Assembly: GCF_029338335.1 (NCBI RefSeq)
Contig: NZ_CP119796.1
Origin: Halomontanus rarus
GTDB taxonomy: Archaea; Halobacteriota; Halobacteria; Halobacteriales; Natrialbaceae
Reading direction: 5' to 3' (one strand)
Length of the DNA stretch: 64,000 nucleotides
The translations under genes were made by a program, and so were the position numbers. This document shows, one piece after another, positions 17,423 through 25,646 of the stretch. The notes below the pieces were generated by a model. That model was given only the letters and a program-made list of their open reading frames with translations. It had not been told where the DNA came from and did no database searches. The stretch's first letter is position 1; each line of letters begins with the position of its first letter.

Positions 17423-17551
17423 TCCGCGTGTTCGTCTGTCTCTCGGTCGGGGCGGGTATCTCCGTGACGCCTCCGAACTAGTGTCGACGGTTCGATCGAC
17501 GATGTACCGGATCGACACCTTCTTACTCGACTCGCGGAAACGTGAACTCGA

Positions 17552-17636
17552 GCGCGGGTAGCCAAGCTAGGCCAACGGCGCAGCGCTTAGGACGCTGTCC
17601 CGTAGGGGTCCGCCGGTTCGAATCCGGTCCCGCGCA
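17552..17636 (+). tRNA. tRNA-Leu (anticodon UAG)
   Basis: The 85-nt sequence folds as a class II tRNA. The acceptor is GCGCGGG/CCCGCGC with discriminator A. The anticodon stem CAGCG/CGCTG encloses loop CTTAGGA, giving anticodon TAG. A long variable arm (TCCCGTAGGGGT) and the T arm CCGG-TTCGAAT-CCGG follow. No CCA is encoded. It reads CUA and is a typical leucine tRNA. Confidence 0.95.
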
Positions 17637-18104
17637 TTGTCGTCGCGAACAACTCCGCGAGCGGCGGCAATCGCCGTCCGGTTCGAACCGGAGAGCAGTT
17701 TCGCTGCGACCGCGGTTCGAATGCGGTCCCGCGCAGTCTTCGCTTACGGAATCGGTTGCGGAGACTGCGATTCCGCGAACGTCGTTCCCACTGTCGAGAG
17801 CACGCCCCTTCTCGCCCTTCGAATCCGGACACGCAACCCTCGAGTTCGCGACCGATCGTTTCTCCAGTAGTGACGGTCTCGAGTCGACACGAGGCGGGCC
17901 GACTCGAGGCGGCCGTCCGAACTCAAATCGGTATTCGTTCGATAAAGCGGCACAGGATGGTCCATTGACGCAAATACGATTTGGGGATTACCGAAACTAC
18001 TGCGGGGTGAACCTAATCTAATTGATCGGAATCGAGATGAAATAGACAGACGCTCGTCAGACGGTCCAAAACGCTTATTCACACGGGACCAACTTGTAGT
18101 AGCA
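17637..18104. other. Gene-free spacer after tRNA-Leu with duplicated tRNA 3' end
   Basis: No convincing gene is seen in 468 bp. It contains a partial copy of the tRNA 3' end (17712-17735), a palindromic CCGGTTCGAACCGG near 17680-17694, and the promoter region of dacZ. Arg-rich frames are present on both strands but look like noise. Confidence 0.45.
17712..17735 (+). repeat. Partial copy of the tRNA-Leu 3' end
   Basis: These 24 bases match 17613-17636 (T arm and 3' acceptor of tRNA-Leu) at 22 positions. The copy lies 99 bp downstream in the same orientation. tRNA 3' ends are the usual attachment sites of integrative elements, so this may be an attachment-site remnant. No integrase is present nearby. 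Confidence 0.55.
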
Positions 18105-18932
18105 ATGGTCTTAGACGACGTATTCGGGGACATCTTCTCGAGCGTCGACGCCGTCATGCTCTTCTCACCGAGTGGGTCCTACTACGAGCGGTTTGCGGAC
18201 CTCGACGACACCGACTCCGATACCGAGTTCGACGTCGTCGTCGTGAGCACCGAAAACACCGTTGGAGCGGACACGTTCGTCGAACTCCCGATCGACTTCG
18301 AAAACGTCGCCGAGCGAGTCCGCTTCGGACTCGAGGGCAGCCTCGAGCAGGGTGTGATCGAGGACGGCGACGTGCTGGCGTGTGCGACGAGCGTCTTCGA
18401 CGACGGCATCGATACCGTCTCGCGCGTGCGAGCCGACGCCGACTCGCACACGGGAATCTACAATCTCTTCGCGAAATCCCGTGCCGACCCCGAAGTGATC
18501 AAGTCGGTCCTCGAGTTGGCGATCGAACTCGGAAAGAAAGGGCAGAAGGGGAAACCGGTGGGCGCGTTGTTCATCGTCGGCGACGCGGGAAAGGTGATGA
18601 ACAAGTCCCGCCCGCTGTCGTACAACCCCTTCGAGAAGTCCCACGTCCACGTCGGCGATCCGATCGTGAACGTCATGTTGAAGGAGTTCTCGCGACTCGA
18701 CGGCGCGTTCATCATCTCTGACTCCGGGAAGATCGTCTCGGCGTATCGCTACCTCGAGCCCTCCGCCGAGGGGGTGGACATTCCGAAGGGCCTCGGCGCG
18801 AGACACATGGCGGGGGGCGCGATTAGCCGCGATACGAACGCCATCTCGATCGTGCTTTCGGAGAGCGACGGGCTGGTGCGGGCGTTCAAGGCCGGTGAGA
18901 TAATTCTGGAGGTCGACCCGGAGGAGTACTGA
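18105..18932 (+). CDS. dacZ: DacZ, diadenylate cyclase (c-di-AMP synthase)
   Basis: DacZ condenses two ATP into c-di-AMP, which in haloarchaea is linked to osmotic balance. The 275-residue protein carries the DGA motif at 199-201 (RLDGAFII) and the second signature at 233-241 (RHMAGGAIS), the two hallmark sites of DAC domains. The N-terminal half (1-120) is the archaeal-specific domain. The next gene, an MscS-type channel, starts one base after the stop, so the two are almost certainly co-transcribed. Confidence 0.93.
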   Translation: MVLDDVFGDIFSSVDAVMLFSPSGSYYERFADLDDTDSDTEFDVVVVSTENTVGADTFVELPIDFENVAERVRFGLEGSLEQGVIEDGDVLACATSVFDDGIDTVSRVRADADSHTGIYNLFAKSRADPEVIKSVLELAIELGKKGQKGKPVGALFIVGDAGKVMNKSRPLSYNPFEKSHVHVGDPIVNVMLKEFSRLDGAFIISDSGKIVSAYRYLEPSAEGVDIPKGLGARHMAGGAISRDTNAISIVLSESDGLVRAFKAGEIILEVDPEEY

Positions 18933-18933
18933 C

Positions 18934-19698
18934 ATGGACTGGCAGGCCCTGGTCGACGAACCGGCGATCATCGCGGCCGCGGTGCTCGCACTCGGGATCG
19001 TCGTGGGCTATCTGGTCGGGAAACTCAACAAGGAACTGCTGACCGCGGCGGGCGTCGCCGACGCCGTCGAGGGGACGCCGTTCGAGCGAACGGCCCAGAG
19101 TCTGAACACCTCGACGGTCGAAATAGTCGCCCGGCTGAGCTCGTGGTTCATCTACGGAATCGCGGTTCTCACCGCGATCCACATCGCGCAGTTGCTCGAT
19201 ACGGAGGCCTTCTGGGAGCGAGTCACCGTCTTCGTCCCGCAGGTGTTCATCGCCGTCCTCGTCATGATCGTCGGGTTCATCATCGCGGACAAGTCCGAAC
19301 TCGTCGTCAGCGAGTATCTACGGGGTGTGAAACTCCCCGAGGTGACGGTTCTTCCGAAGGTCGTCAAGTACTCGGTGCTGTTCGTGGCGCTGATCATCGC
19401 GCTCGCCCAGGTCGGCGTCCACGTCGTCGCGTTGATGATCCTGCTGACGGTGTACGCGGCCGGCGTCGTGCTCGTCGGCGCGTACGCGTTCAAGGACTTC
19501 CTGGTCTCGAGTGCGGCCGGCATATATCTCCTGCTCAACCAGCCCTACAGCATCGGCGACGAGGTGCGAATCGGCGAGCAGCGGGGGATCGTCCAGGAGG
19601 TGGACGTCTTCGTGACGAAAATCGAGAGCGACTCCGAGGAGTACATCGTCCCGAACCGGAAGGTGTTCGAAGAGGGTGTGGTCCGGGTTCGGGAGTAG
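18934..19698 (+). CDS. MscS-like mechanosensitive channel
   Basis: The 254-residue membrane protein has four to five hydrophobic helices (about 10-28, 68-90, 98-118, 140-185). The last runs into the MscS beta domain (LLNQPYSIGDEVRIGEQRGIVQEVDVF). It lacks the large C-terminal vestibule of E. coli MscS. Placement directly behind dacZ suggests that the channel and c-di-AMP act in the same osmotic response. Some MscS relatives bind cyclic nucleotides, but no binding domain is visible here. Confidence 0.88.
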   Translation: MDWQALVDEPAIIAAAVLALGIVVGYLVGKLNKELLTAAGVADAVEGTPFERTAQSLNTSTVEIVARLSSWFIYGIAVLTAIHIAQLLDTEAFWERVTVFVPQVFIAVLVMIVGFIIADKSELVVSEYLRGVKLPEVTVLPKVVKYSVLFVALIIALAQVGVHVVALMILLTVYAAGVVLVGAYAFKDFLVSSAAGIYLLLNQPYSIGDEVRIGEQRGIVQEVDVFVTKIESDSEEYIVPNRKVFEEGVVRVRE

Positions 19699-19845
19699 TA
19701 CCGACGACAGCGATACGACCGTACCAGACCCCGAGGAGGCGAACGGAGAGCGACCGGGGCCATCGGGAGCGACCCGTGAGCAGCGTGGCGTTCGTACGAC
19801 TCTTCGGATGCGGATCGAGACCGTGAACGTGAGCAGACGAGACGT

Positions 19846-20697
19846 CTACTCGAGTTCGAGCGCGAGCCCGGCGTGCCACCGATCCGCCCCCGCCTCGCGT
19901 TTGATCTCGTCCATCTTCGCCAGCAGGTGCACGGCGAGCGACGCCGTTTCGACCGCCCGATTCTCCCCCTCGGTTCGGAACTCGCCGGTCTCGCGGTTGG
20001 CGTAGACGGTACAAATAGCCCCGGCGCGCAGGCCGTAGATCGATGCGAGCGTGAGGATGGCGCTGGCTTCCATCTCGATGTTCTTCACGTTCGCCGCTTT
20101 GAGCTGTTCGACTAACTCCGTGGAGCCGGCGGCCTCGAAGCCCTCGAAACCGGGTCGGCCCTGTCCGGCGTAGAACGAGTCGGCGCTCATCGTCACGCCG
20201 GTGTGGTAGTCGTAGCCCAGTCGTTCGGCGGCGGCGACGAGGGCGCAGACGACCTCGTAGTCCGCCGTCGCGGGGTAGTCCTCGCGGACGTACTCGTCGC
20301 TGGTCCCCTCCTGTCGGACGCCGCCGGTGGTGATCACGAGGTCGCCGACGTCCATCTCGGGCTGGATCGCACCGCACGAGCCAACACGGATGAAGGTGTC
20401 GACGCCGACACGGGCGAGTTCCTCGACCGCGATCGCCGCCGACGGACCGCCGATTCCCGTCGACGTCACAGAGATCGGACTCCCCTCGTAGGTCCCCGTC
20501 GCGGTCCGGTACTCGCGGTGGTGGGCTCGTAGCTCGTGGTCGTCCCAGCAGTCGACGACCTTCTCGATCCGTTCGGGGTTTCCGGGGAGCAAGACGCTCT
20601 CCGCGACGTCGTCGGGTCCGATCTCGAGGTGGTACTGGACGTCGGTGTTCGGATCTTCGCTCGGGTCTTCGTGTTCGCGGTCGCTGTCGCCGGTCAT
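19846..20697 (-). CDS. udp: Uridine phosphorylase
   Basis: This enzyme phosphorolyses uridine (and related nucleosides) to uracil and ribose 1-phosphate. The 283-residue protein has the PNP/UDP fold with VLLPGNPERIEKV, TSTGIGGPSAAIAVEEL and IRVGSCGAIQ (phosphate and ribose sites), and NIEMEASAILTLAS. The Asp-rich N-terminus (1-20) is a halophilic extension. It lies near cdd and a phosphomutase, which suggests a pyrimidine nucleoside salvage or degradation locus. Confidence 0.92.
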   Translation of the reverse strand: MTGDSDREHEDPSEDPNTDVQYHLEIGPDDVAESVLLPGNPERIEKVVDCWDDHELRAHHREYRTATGTYEGSPISVTSTGIGGPSAAIAVEELARVGVDTFIRVGSCGAIQPEMDVGDLVITTGGVRQEGTSDEYVREDYPATADYEVVCALVAAAERLGYDYHTGVTMSADSFYAGQGRPGFEGFEAAGSTELVEQLKAANVKNIEMEASAILTLASIYGLRAGAICTVYANRETGEFRTEGENRAVETASLAVHLLAKMDEIKREAGADRWHAGLALELE

Positions 20698-20754
20698 GGG
20701 TGTCGCCGGGACTTCGGGCCGTCATCGTATATACCTGCAGGACGAGGAGCCAGT

Positions 20755-21183
20755 ATGGCACGTGGAACGCTCGAGGACACCTACGTCGCGGCCCTCCAGC
20801 ACGACCTCGCGGACGTCCCGCCCGAAGCGACGCTGGTCGGCGTCGTCCGCCGGCCGACCGCCTGGTTTCAGGCCGCAGTCGACGAGAACGTCCCGGCGCT
20901 CGGGCCGCCGGACGACCTGCTCGAGGAGACGAAACGGGCCGAGGAGGACCTGAAGCTCAGCGGATTCTGCGAGGAGGAAGCACACAACGCCTCGTGGGAA
21001 CAGGTCGGGTTCGAGTCGCGGTATCGAGAGTATCTCGAGACGGCCGAGGAAGCACGGGTGGCTCTCGCGGACCTCGAGGAGCGGCTCGAGGTCGGCGAGT
21101 CGCTGGTGCTGGTCTGTTTCGAGAACACCGCGAAGAAGCGGTGCCATCGGACGATCCTTCGGGAGCTGCTCTCGAGTGGGTAG
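20755..21183 (+). CDS. DUF488-family protein
   Basis: The 142-residue protein contains VGVVRRPTAWFQ and the C-terminal SLVLVCFENTAKKRCHRTILRELL. This matches the DUF488 fold, where a conserved Cys-containing loop (VCFE...CHR) precedes the last helix. Biochemical function is unknown. A TATATAC box ends about 22 bp before ATG 20755, so the short start is favoured over a longer frame. Confidence 0.8.
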   Translation: MARGTLEDTYVAALQHDLADVPPEATLVGVVRRPTAWFQAAVDENVPALGPPDDLLEETKRAEEDLKLSGFCEEEAHNASWEQVGFESRYREYLETAEEARVALADLEERLEVGESLVLVCFENTAKKRCHRTILRELLSSG

Positions 21184-21222
21184 CGGTCTTCGCCTTCGGT
21201 GCGCTTCGATTCGCCGAGCGAC

Positions 21223-21624
21223 CTACTCGAGCATCTCCTCGGTAATCGTGTCCGGGAGGAGCGCACCGAGCGTGTACTCCGTGGGCGACTCGCCCTCGCC
21301 TTCGTCACAGAGCACGACGAGATCATCGTCACAGAACTCCGCGAGGGTCTGGCGGCACATCCCGCAGGGGGTGACGCCGTCTCGACGGCCGGAACTGACC
21401 GCGAGCCGCGAGAAGTCGCGGTGGCCCTCCTTGACCGCCTCGGAGATCGCGACCTCCTCGGCGTGGAGGCTGTTACTGTAGTTCGCGTTCTCGAGGTTAC
21501 ACCCGACGAAGACCTCGCCGTCGGCGGTCTCGAGGGCGGCGCCGACGGGATACTCGGAGTAGGGGACGTGTGCTCGAGACTGAATTTCGCGGGCGGCGTC
21601 GATCAAGTCTGAGTCGGTCGTCAT
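21223..21624 (-). CDS. cdd: Cytidine deaminase
   Basis: Cytidine deaminase converts (deoxy)cytidine to (deoxy)uridine. The 133-residue protein has the zinc and proton-shuttle motif HAEE (His54, Glu56) and PCGMCRQ (Cys87, Cys90), with NLENANYSNSLHAE typical of the homotetrameric class. Its product is the substrate of the uridine phosphorylase encoded about 1 kb away. A phosphohexomutase-like gene lies about 90 bp upstream on the same strand. Confidence 0.95.
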   Translation of the reverse strand: MTTDSDLIDAAREIQSRAHVPYSEYPVGAALETADGEVFVGCNLENANYSNSLHAEEVAISEAVKEGHRDFSRLAVSSGRRDGVTPCGMCRQTLAEFCDDDLVVLCDEGEGESPTEYTLGALLPDTITEEMLE

Positions 21625-21714
21625 GCTCGCCGATACGACGGGATGTGGGAAGAACGCATCGGCGTCGGCGAGCGGATTCGAGTCGACGTCGACGGTTCTC
21701 CGTGCTCGGGTCGA

Positions 21715-23151
21715 CTACTCCGATTCCGGCTCCGACTCCGACGAGGCCTCGCTCACCGCGTCCGCGACGACGCCACGCGCGTCCTCGATCAACTCGTCGA
21801 CCGCGTCGCTCTCGGCGTAGATGCGGACGTAGGGCTCGGTCCCGCTCGGTCTGACCAGCACCCACGAGGCGTCGGGGAACTCGAGGCGGACGCCGTACTC
21901 CGCGTCGACCGACGCGTCCTCGAAGGCGTCGGGGAGCGCGGTCTCGAGGCGGGCCATCGCGGCCGCCTTCGCGTCGTCGGGACAGTCGACGCTCAGTTTT
22001 CGGTAGGGGCGTTCGGTGACCGGAGCGCGGAGCGCGTCGGTGCTGCCGGCGTCGGCGACGAGCGCAGCGACGACGGCGGCGCTCGCGACGCCGTCGATCC
22101 AGCCGCCGAAGGCGGTGTGGATGTGTTTCCAGGGTTCGGCGGCGAAGACGACCTCGGTGTCAGTGTCAGCGTCGGCGTCGCCGTCGCCGTCCTCGCCGGC
22201 TCCCTCCCGCACGCGGGCGATCCCCTCGTGTAACGCGCCCAATCGAACGCGTTCGACGCGGCCGCCGGCCTCGCGGACCAGTTCGTCGATACGGGCGGAG
22301 GCGTTGGGCGTGGTGAGGACGACCGGGTCGTTCACGGTCGCGGTTCGAGTGTAGTGGGCCGCGACGACCGCCAGAATCGTATCCTCGTGGATCACTCCGC
22401 CGTCGGGGCCGAGAACGACCAGCCGGTCGGCGTCGCCGTCGTGAGCCAACCCGAGATCGAAGTCGCCCCCCTCGAGAAACGCCGAGAAGTCGGTCAACGT
22501 CTCTGGCGTCGGCTTGCTCTCTCGAGCGGGGAAGTGCCCGTCGACGGTGGCGTTTATCGCGACGGTCCTGGCACCGAGCCTGTCGAGCACGTGCGGCGTC
22601 GCGAGCGCGCCGACACCGGTCCCGCAGTCGGCGGCGATCGAGAGTCCCTCGAGCGGTCGGGTGCGCTCCTCGGTTCGGCCGGCGAACTGCTCGCGGACGT
22701 AGTCCACGACGGCGTCGCGATAGGGGCCGAGGACCCCGAATCGTTCGGCGGAACCCCACTCGTTCCAGTCGGCGAGCGTCGGGTCCTCGGCGACCAGCGC
22801 CTCGACGGCTTCCTCGGCGTCGCGGTCGTACTCGACGCCGTCGACGAAGAGCTTGATCCCGTTGTCTTCGGGCGGGTTGTGACTCGCGGTGAGCATGACT
22901 CCACGGCGGCCCCGCGAGGCGAATGCGAGCCCCGGCGTCGGCACCTGCCCGACGCGGCGGACGTCGGCGCCGGCGCTCTCGAGGCCGGCTTCCATCGCGG
23001 CGGCCAGCGCCGCACCGGTTTCGCGGCCGTCGCGGCCGACGACGACGGTCTCGCCCGGCTCGCCGACGGCCTGTCCGACCGAGAGCGCGAGTGCGGGCGT
23101 CACTGTCTCGTCGACGGGGCCACGGATGCCTGCGGTGCCGAACAGCGTCAT
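21715..23151 (-). CDS. Alpha-D-phosphohexomutase family protein, possible phosphopentomutase
   Basis: The 478-residue protein has the family's four signatures: phosphoserine loop LTASHNPPEDNG (Ser90), metal loop DGDADR (238-243), a sugar-binding loop, and the phosphate-binding RPSGTEPYVRIY. The sugar loop reads AEPWKH instead of the usual GEESGH (hexose) or GEQSGH (glucosamine), so the substrate is likely different. Location beside cdd and close to udp suggests ribose/deoxyribose 1-phosphate to 5-phosphate conversion. ATG 23151 starts the typical MTLFGTAGIRG. Confidence 0.85.
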   Translation of the reverse strand: MTLFGTAGIRGPVDETVTPALALSVGQAVGEPGETVVVGRDGRETGAALAAAMEAGLESAGADVRRVGQVPTPGLAFASRGRRGVMLTASHNPPEDNGIKLFVDGVEYDRDAEEAVEALVAEDPTLADWNEWGSAERFGVLGPYRDAVVDYVREQFAGRTEERTRPLEGLSIAADCGTGVGALATPHVLDRLGARTVAINATVDGHFPARESKPTPETLTDFSAFLEGGDFDLGLAHDGDADRLVVLGPDGGVIHEDTILAVVAAHYTRTATVNDPVVLTTPNASARIDELVREAGGRVERVRLGALHEGIARVREGAGEDGDGDADADTDTEVVFAAEPWKHIHTAFGGWIDGVASAAVVAALVADAGSTDALRAPVTERPYRKLSVDCPDDAKAAAMARLETALPDAFEDASVDAEYGVRLEFPDASWVLVRPSGTEPYVRIYAESDAVDELIEDARGVVADAVSEASSESEPESE

Positions 23152-23265
23152 TGGGAGACGGTTCCGCGAGGAGCTACTTAGCACCATTGCACCGTCGGCT
23201 CGCGGAGTAGTGTCGTCGAAACGGAACGTAGAAAATCGGACCTCGATCCTGAACCCGAACCGGCG

Positions 23266-23910
23266 TCAGTTCGTCGGCATGTCGTCGATCAACACGACGG
23301 CTTCGCCGTCGATGACGACTGCGTCGTCGTCCTCGTCGCGGATCTGGGTCTCGAGTCGGTACTGGTCGTTTCCGAGGTCCTCGACGATCTCGACGCGCGC
23401 GGAGACGCGGTCGCCGATCCCGACGGGGGCGCGGAACTCGAGGTCCTGCGAGAGGTAGATGGTCAGTCCCGGAAGCCGTGCGAGGGCGGCGCTGATAAGC
23501 CCGGAGACGAGGGTGCCGTGGGCGATGCGCTCGCCGAAGCGGGTCTCGGCGGCGAACTCGTCGTTCAGGTGGAGGCGATTCGTGTCGCCGCTGACCTGTG
23601 CGAACGCGCGGACGTCCTCGTCGGAGAGGGGTTTTTCGAACGTGACGGTGTCGCCGACGCTGATGTGGTCGGGATCGTCGACGGTGCGTTCGAACGACCA
23701 GTCGAGCTGGTCGTACTCGACAGAGGGAATCGATGCCTCGACGGTCTCGGCAGTCTCAGAACTCGAGCCATTCGTGTCGACGGGTGCGAGCATCGCGGAG
23801 ACGGCGGCGCGGTTGGCGGCGGTTGCCCCCTGTACGAAGCTACTGGCCATCGTCGTCCACGCGTTGGTCATCGCGACGAAATTGCTCCCCCCAGTGTTAC
23901 GTTCTCCCAT
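23266..23910 (-). CDS. MaoC/PhaJ-type (R)-enoyl-CoA hydratase
   Basis: The 214-residue protein has an N-terminal helical stretch (about 1-70: MTNAWTTMASSFVQGATAANRAA, phasin-like) and a C-terminal hot-dog domain. The latter carries VSGDTNRLHLND and RFGERIAHGTLVSG, with the catalytic Asp and His of R-hydratases. Such enzymes feed (R)-3-hydroxyacyl-CoA to PHA synthase, fitting the divergent pha operon. ATG 23910 is preferred because GTCTTAACTC lies about 28 bp upstream; an ATG 12 bp earlier is possible. Confidence 0.87.
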   Translation of the reverse strand: MGERNTGGSNFVAMTNAWTTMASSFVQGATAANRAAVSAMLAPVDTNGSSSETAETVEASIPSVEYDQLDWSFERTVDDPDHISVGDTVTFEKPLSDEDVRAFAQVSGDTNRLHLNDEFAAETRFGERIAHGTLVSGLISAALARLPGLTIYLSQDLEFRAPVGIGDRVSARVEIVEDLGNDQYRLETQIRDEDDDAVVIDGEAVVLIDDMPTN

Positions 23911-24110
23911 GTACCGCCGCATAGGCGGGTGGGAGTTAAGACTTCTTTGGCTGCACGGGTCGTACGTACACCCTAGCGACGCAGAAAACGGAACGTACCG
24001 ATTTTCGAGCGTGTACAATCGAACTGGTCGCTCGAGCGTGGAGAGACCCGTGACCGACGGCAGCCGTTGTGAACCGACTCGAGACGCCGCCAACCCCACG
24101 AAACCATTCA

Positions 24111-24146
24111 ATGGTATCAGATGGTAACTGACGGAAAGCCTTATGC
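24111..24146 (+). promoter_or_regulatory. phaR promoter with 10-bp direct repeat
   Basis: ATGGTATCAG (24111-24120) and ATGGTAACTG (24121-24130) are adjacent direct repeats of one helical turn. AGCCTTATGC (24137-24146) is the likely TATA box, about 25-34 bp before ATG 24171. The repeat is where autoregulation by PhaR would be expected; this is inference. Confidence 0.45.
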
Positions 24147-24170
24147 CCGTGGCACTCGTTCGTTCAGTCG

Positions 24171-24479
24171 ATGACGGACGACTCCGGCCAACCGCCGTGG
24201 CTCCCCGCGCTGTTCGGACAGCAGATGCAGGAGACCGGCGAGCAGGTCGCCGAATCCCAGCAAGAGATGTTTCGACAGTTCCTGCAGGCGAGTTCCTCGC
24301 CGTTCGAGGAGCTGTCGGGATTCAACCCGATGAGCACGAGCACCGCGACGTTCAAGGCTCGCGTCCAGAGCGGCGGCCGGATCAGCATTCCCGAACCGGA
24401 ACGGGAAGCCCTCGACATCGAAGAGGGTGACATCGTCCAGACGGTCGTCGTTCCCGTCAAGCGATCGCGCGACGAGTGA
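24171..24479 (+). CDS. phaR: PhaR, AbrB-type regulator of PHA granule formation
   Basis: In Haloferax mediterranei, an AbrB-type PhaR represses phaRP and binds PHA granules. The 102-residue protein has an amphipathic Gln/Glu-rich N-terminus (1-50), which could bind the granule. A C-terminal swapped-hairpin AbrB domain follows (FKARVQSGGRISIPEPEREAL, then IEEGDIVQTVVVPVK). It is the first gene of the pha cluster, 71 bp before phaP. Confidence 0.85.
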   Translation: MTDDSGQPPWLPALFGQQMQETGEQVAESQQEMFRQFLQASSSPFEELSGFNPMSTSTATFKARVQSGGRISIPEPEREALDIEEGDIVQTVVVPVKRSRDE

Positions 24480-24550
24480 GTCGCCCGAAGCGATACAGAA
24501 ACGAATCCGACAACAGCAGACACACGACACACAACACAGAACCCACAACC

Positions 24551-25036
24551 ATGACCCAGAACCCATTCACCGCCGTCTTCGACGCACAGCGCACCGCCAT
24601 CGAACAAAGCCAGTCCCTGACCCACGACGCCCTCGAGGCCCAGCAGACCTCGTTTACGGCGTTCGCCGACGCGCTCGCAGCCTCCGAGAACCTCGTCGAG
24701 CAGAACGCGGAGCTGACGAAGGGCGCACTCCACGCGTACTTCGACGCCGTCGAAAGCAACCTTCCCGAGGAGGCCGCCGACTTCGACGAACTCCGCGACC
24801 TGGTCGACGACGGATTCGACACCGCGACCGAGGCCCAACTCGACTCCCTCGACGCGGCGATCGAAACTGTCGAGGAATCCGGCACGGCCTACGACGAGTT
24901 CGCCGCCGACTACGCCGACGTCGTCGACTCCTCGTTCGACGCCTACCTCGACGCCCACGAGCAACTCGAGACCAACGTAGTCGCGGTGGCCGAGAACGTC
25001 GAGGACGCGGCCGACGAGTTCGACGCGTCGGCGTAG
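24551..25036 (+). CDS. phaP: PhaP, PHA granule phasin
   Basis: Phasins coat PHA granules. The 161-residue product is acidic and nearly all helical, without Cys, with coiled-coil-like segments (QRTAIEQSQSLTHDALEAQQ; ETVEESGTAYDEFAADYADV). Position between phaR and phaEC matches the haloarchaeal pha operon. ATG 24551 starts MTQNPFTAVFDAQRT; the in-frame upstream part is polar junk. Confidence 0.88.
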   Translation: MTQNPFTAVFDAQRTAIEQSQSLTHDALEAQQTSFTAFADALAASENLVEQNAELTKGALHAYFDAVESNLPEEAADFDELRDLVDDGFDTATEAQLDSLDAAIETVEESGTAYDEFAADYADVVDSSFDAYLDAHEQLETNVVAVAENVEDAADEFDASA

Positions 25037-25091
25037 ACGAGACGCACGACCCACAAACGCTTCCGTATACACTCCAATTTTTAGTCACCCA

Positions 25092-25646
25092 ATGGCAGAC
25101 TCCAACACACAACCGCCGAACTGGAACGCATTCGCCGAACAGTGGAACGAACAGTTCCTCGAAGCACTCGAGGGCAACATGGAAGCCCAGGCCGAGTTCA
25201 TCGAGAGCTGGTCCGAGACGGTCGAGAAAACCACCGAGAAGAACGAGATCAGCGACGGCGTCGAGGGCTACGCCCGCGCCTACGAGGCCTGGATGAACGC
25301 CTCCCAGCAGATGGTCGACCGGATGAACGACACGCTCGAGGGCGAGGACGTCGAACTCGAGGAGTTCCGCGACATCTGGCTGAACACCTCGAACGAGGCG
25401 TTCAAAGAGGTCATGTCGACGACGGCGTTCGCCAAGATGACCGGCGAGACCGTCGGCGACGTCCTCGAGGCACAGCAACAGGCCGACGAGGCCGCCGAGA
25501 CCACTCTTCGGACGCTCGGGTTCGCCACCGAGAGCGACGTCGTCGAGGTCGGCGACCGCCTCGTCGAACTCGAGCGCCGCCAGCACGCCGTCGAGGAGAA
25601 ACTCGACCGCGTGCTCGAAACCCTCGAAGCCCGGGACGAAGAATGA
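25092..25646 (+). CDS. phaE: PhaE, class III PHA synthase subunit
   Basis: PhaE is the non-catalytic partner of PhaC in class III synthases. The 184-residue protein is helical and acidic, has WNAFAEQWNEQFLEALEGNMEAQ at the N-terminus and ends in a coiled coil (about 155-180, LVELERRQHAVEEKLDRVLET). The stop overlaps the ATG of phaC (ATGA), so the two subunits are translationally coupled. Confidence 0.9.
   Translation: MADSNTQPPNWNAFAEQWNEQFLEALEGNMEAQAEFIESWSETVEKTTEKNEISDGVEGYARAYEAWMNASQQMVDRMNDTLEGEDVELEEFRDIWLNTSNEAFKEVMSTTAFAKMTGETVGDVLEAQQQADEAAETTLRTLGFATESDVVEVGDRLVELERRQHAVEEKLDRVLETLEARDEE

Noticed and set aside
17675..17740. Second tRNA gene after tRNA-Leu
   Set aside because: Only the T arm and acceptor 3' side are present; no D arm or anticodon stem can be folded upstream.
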